Assembly (NCBI RefSeq): GCF_019793465.1
Contig: NZ_JAILYJ010000001.1
Span: 1-64,000, forward strand
Direction: 5' to 3'
Source of the DNA: Rhizobium croatiense
GTDB lineage: Bacteria > Pseudomonadota > Alphaproteobacteria > Rhizobiales > Rhizobiaceae
DNA length: 64,000 bases
A program made the position numbers and the translations under genes. The notes below the pieces were generated by a model. That model had not been told where the DNA came from and did not search any database. It was given only the letters and a program-made list of their open reading frames with translations. Shown here piece after piece: positions 61,603-64,000 of this stretch; within the stretch, counting starts at the first letter, position 1, and every line of letters starts with the position of its first letter.

Positions 61603-63360
61603 TTACGCTTTGCTGATGCTCCAGAGCACCGTCCAAGGTGCAAGATCGCCATCGTCATTGCGGCCGAGACGGAAGATCGTCTCGCCGTCCTCATGCTGAG
61701 GGCCGAGCGTCGCGGCCTCGTCACTGATATTGGCGCTGAGGTGAAGGCGCCGGTCGCCGGCAAACGTCCAATCCACCGCCACTGCAGTGCCGGCCGACCG
61801 GTAAGCCGCTTGTCCGGCGCCGCCTTTCAGCAAGGGAATGATTCTTTGATGTCGCAGATCGAGAAGCGTCCTGTAGAAATCGAGGGTCTCCGAGGAGGCG
61901 CGTTTCGACCAATCGAGCTTGGCGGCAGCAAAGGTCGACGGCGCCGTCGGGTCGAGAAGCTCGTCGGCATCGAAGCCCGGCAGGCGCGACAGTTCCTCGC
62001 GCCGGCCTTTGCGGACTTTGTCGTTCAGATCCTCGTCGAAATCGCAGAAAAACGGAAAAGGCTCTTTGGCGTCCCATTCCTCGCCCATGAACAGCATCGG
62101 GATCTCGGGCGCCAGCAGGTAGATTGATGTGACGGCCTTGATGGCATCGGCCGGGCTCGCGGCCATGATGCGGTCGCCGAGCGCCCGGTTGCCGATCTGG
62201 TCATGGTTCTGGATGAAGGACACGAAGGCGGTCGGCGGCAGGTGGCCGCTCGGCTTGCCCCGGCTCGCGCCGCGATAACGCATATGCTCACCCTGGAACA
62301 CGAAACCTTCCGCCAGCGCGCGGCCGAGCTTATCGGCATCGCCGGCGTAGTCGGCATAATAGCCGAAGATCTCGCCGGTCGCAGCGATATGCAGCACATG
62401 GTGCAGGTCGTCGTTCCACTGGGCCGTGAACAGCCGCGCCGCGCCGTTCTCATCGCGCTGCAGCAGGTCGCTGTCGTTCTCCTCGTTCTCGACGATCAGA
62501 TGAACCTGCCGGTCGCCGGCCGCTGCCCTGACACGACGGGCCAGCGCATGAAGAAGATGTTCCCTGCTGTCGTCCTTGATGGCATGGACAGCATCGAAGC
62601 GAAAACCATCGAGCCGGAACTCGGTGATCCAATAGAGGGCGTTCTCGATGATGAATTCGCGGATCATCTCGGAGCCGTCGCCGTCATAATTGACGCCGTT
62701 GCCCCAGGGCGTCTTGTGATGATCGGTAAAGAGGGGCGCGTAGGACGGGATATAGTTCCCGTCCGGCCCGAAGTGATTGTAGACCGCATCGAGGAAGACC
62801 GAGATGCCGCGCTCATGCGCCGCATCCACCAGCTCCATCAAATCTTCGGGCCGGCCGTAGCTGCTGTCGGGCGCATAGGGAAGCACGCCGTCGTAGCCCC
62901 AGCTATAGCGGCCCGGGAATTCAGCGACCGGCATGATCTGCAGCGCCGTCACGCCCAGCTCCCGCAGATGGTCGAGACGCTCGATCGCAGCCCTGAAAGT
63001 TCCCTCCGCTGTGAAGCAGCCGATATGCAGTTCGTAGATGACCATTTCTTCCCAAGGCCGGCCGGTCCATTCGCTGGTGTTCCAGCGATAGGAAGAAAGG
63101 TCGACCACTTCGCTCGGACCATGCACATCCTGAGGCTGGAAGCGTGAGGCCGGATCGGGAACTTCGAGACCATCGGGCAGCACGAAACGGTAGCGCGTGC
63201 CGGTTCCGGCATCCGCGACCATGCAGCGATGCCAGCCATCGTCGTCCGCCTCCATCGGACGGGGATCCGCGCCTTCGATCCTCAACGATACGCTTTCGTG
63301 CAGAGGAGCCCAGAGGCGGAACAGAATGCCGTCTTGGCTGAATGCGGGGCCGAACGTCAT
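61603..63360 (-). CDS. treZ: Malto-oligosyltrehalose trehalohydrolase
   Basis: 585 aa GH13 enzyme. N-terminal CBM48-like domain (FRLWAPLHESVSLRIEG), then VIYELHIGCFTAEGTFRAAIE typical of TreZ, DAVYNHFGPDGNYIP, nucleophile Asp in LDGFRFDAVHAIKDD, acid Glu in VHLIVENEENDSD and FIQNHDQIGNRALG. It releases trehalose from the maltooligosyltrehalose made by TreY. ATG 63360 is used; a TTG at 63369 has a better spaced AAAGG and is possible. First gene of treZ-malQ-orf66. Confidence 0.92.
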   Translation of the reverse strand: MTFGPAFSQDGILFRLWAPLHESVSLRIEGADPRPMEADDDGWHRCMVADAGTGTRYRFVLPDGLEVPDPASRFQPQDVHGPSEVVDLSSYRWNTSEWTGRPWEEMVIYELHIGCFTAEGTFRAAIERLDHLRELGVTALQIMPVAEFPGRYSWGYDGVLPYAPDSSYGRPEDLMELVDAAHERGISVFLDAVYNHFGPDGNYIPSYAPLFTDHHKTPWGNGVNYDGDGSEMIREFIIENALYWITEFRLDGFRFDAVHAIKDDSREHLLHALARRVRAAAGDRQVHLIVENEENDSDLLQRDENGAARLFTAQWNDDLHHVLHIAATGEIFGYYADYAGDADKLGRALAEGFVFQGEHMRYRGASRGKPSGHLPPTAFVSFIQNHDQIGNRALGDRIMAASPADAIKAVTSIYLLAPEIPMLFMGEEWDAKEPFPFFCDFDEDLNDKVRKGRREELSRLPGFDADELLDPTAPSTFAAAKLDWSKRASSETLDFYRTLLDLRHQRIIPLLKGGAGQAAYRSAGTAVAVDWTFAGDRRLHLSANISDEAATLGPQHEDGETIFRLGRNDDGDLAPWTVLWSISKA

Positions 63361-63541
63361 TTTGGTCAAGGGAGAGCCTTTGATGAATGGACGGGATCTG
63401 GGTAACTGTCGCGGGAGCAAAAAGTTTCGTCTGCAAGCCGGATGTGGAAAGCTGCGGCTGTCAGCGGTGTTTCGGCTGAGGAAGAGTAGGATTCCATCCC
63501 ATCATGTGCTATTAAGATGCAGATCAATAGGAGTGCAATCG

Positions 63542-63823
63542 ATGCGTTCGACGCAGCAAATGAGCATCACGCTGCCCGTGGAAATGGCGAAGCTGGTTAA
63601 GCAGCGAGTGTCCAACGGCGATTACGCCTCAGAGAGCGAAGTCATTCGCGAAGGTCTGAGAGCTTTGCAAGAACGCGAAAACGCTGTCGAGCATTGGCTT
63701 CGAACGGAAGTTGCGGCCACCTATGACGCGTATAAGGCCGATCCCACTAAAGCTAAACCCCTCGATGAGGTCTGGAGGCGCCTTGAAGCGCGCATGGACG
63801 AGATCGATCGGGAAGAGGATTGA
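63542..63823 (+). CDS. parD: ParD-type ribbon-helix-helix antitoxin
   Basis: 93 aa. The N-terminal RHH domain MSITLPVEMAKLVKQRVSNGDYASESEVIREGLRAL (residues 7-42) is CopG/ParD type, followed by a helical acidic tail that would bind the toxin. TAGGAG lies 8 nt before ATG 63542. Its stop overlaps the ATG of the ParE-type gene by one base (TGATG). Confidence 0.92.
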   Translation: MRSTQQMSITLPVEMAKLVKQRVSNGDYASESEVIREGLRALQERENAVEHWLRTEVAATYDAYKADPTKAKPLDEVWRRLEARMDEIDREED

Positions 63824-64000
63824 TGAAGCACTATCAAATCCGCCTGACCGATGAGGCGGAGCTGGATTTGGCGCGTATCTATGGTTTCGTTCGTACAAAA
63901 TCCGCGTCTGCCGCTGTCGCCCGCGATTACGTGGCCCGCATCAGGACCTTCGTGGGTGGGTTCGAGATGTATCCAGAACGCGGCAGCCTCCGTGATCATG
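63823..64000 (+). CDS. parE: ParE-type toxin, 3' end beyond window
   Basis: 59 residues visible: MKHYQIRLTDEAELDLARIYGFV ... ARDYVARIRTFVGGFEMYPERGS, the RelE/ParE-family N-terminus and central part. ParE toxins poison DNA gyrase. Translationally coupled to the antitoxin. A second stabilisation module of the replicon, besides VapBC. Confidence 0.9.
   Translation, partial: MKHYQIRLTDEAELDLARIYGFVRTKSASAAVARDYVARIRTFVGGFEMYPERGSLRDH

Overview
This is a 64 kb piece of a large accessory replicon from a Rhizobium-type alphaproteobacterium, probably of the R. leguminosarum/R. etli group. A complete repABC cassette (repA 9612->8419, repB, repC ->5956, with a counter-transcribed RNA between repB and repC) shows that it is a plasmid. 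Base composition, GTG/ATG 4-nt overlaps and four complete or near-complete ABC import systems fit a rhizobial plasmid. No transposase, integrase, rRNA, tRNA or CRISPR array was seen.

Layout. 1-5823: a trehalose/maltose-type thu uptake operon (thuE-F-G-K-A, the last cut by the window edge) with a divergent LacI-type regulator and two operators. 5899-9675: repC, repB, repA. 9889-12772: a secreted unknown, a VapBC toxin-antitoxin pair and a frameshifted NmrA-like gene. 13029-17662: a MASE1/triple-PAS histidine kinase with three response regulators. 17976-19789: an ArsR regulator, a nitroreductase and an FMN reductase. 20085-30801: a betaine-type ABC importer and an ornithine-cyclodeaminase-like enzyme, preceded by five translationally coupled genes (CoA-transferase, SDR, MaoC hydratase, HutC-like regulator, histidine-ammonia-lyase-like enzyme). 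30866-32916: a YeiH/LysR pair. 33023-35056: a graveyard of gene relics around an intact enolase-superfamily dehydratase. 35053-50102: two Dpp/Opp-type importers flanking a GntR regulator and an oxidative uronate pathway (uronate dehydrogenase, lactonase, DapA-family enzyme). 50270-52440: a DMT exporter and a DUF763 protein. 52479-55809: a ybhO/ybhN/ybhP-like membrane-lipid cluster with EcfG-type stress promoters. 55888-59653: an island of small stress-type ORFs. 59669-63360: malQ and treZ. 63542-end: a ParDE pair, cut by the edge.

The most unusual locus is 20085-30801. Its ammonia-lyase homologue lacks the Ala-Ser-Gly triad that forms the MIO cofactor (it reads GSIGAADL) and also lacks the usual catalytic Tyr (DPLSYR in place of DPYSLR). 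It is coupled to a HutC-like repressor gene, and a perfect TGTA-N2-TACA palindrome lies in front of the operon. The other genes could activate an alkenoic acid to its CoA ester, hydrate it and oxidise it, and the adjacent importer belongs to the betaine class. My hypothesis is a catabolic pathway for a quaternary-ammonium (betaine) derivative of histidine or a similar amino acid, in which elimination of trialkylamine makes MIO unnecessary.

Other points of note: reciprocal decay of two copies of a convergent FMN-reductase/dehydratase pair (19.2-19.9 kb and 33.5-34.8 kb); an internal-deletion scar of a second dehydratase; divergent, overlapping GGAAC-N16-(C/T)GTT promoters in the lipid cluster; and an ArsR gene whose only well-placed Shine-Dalgarno sequence points to a CTG codon.
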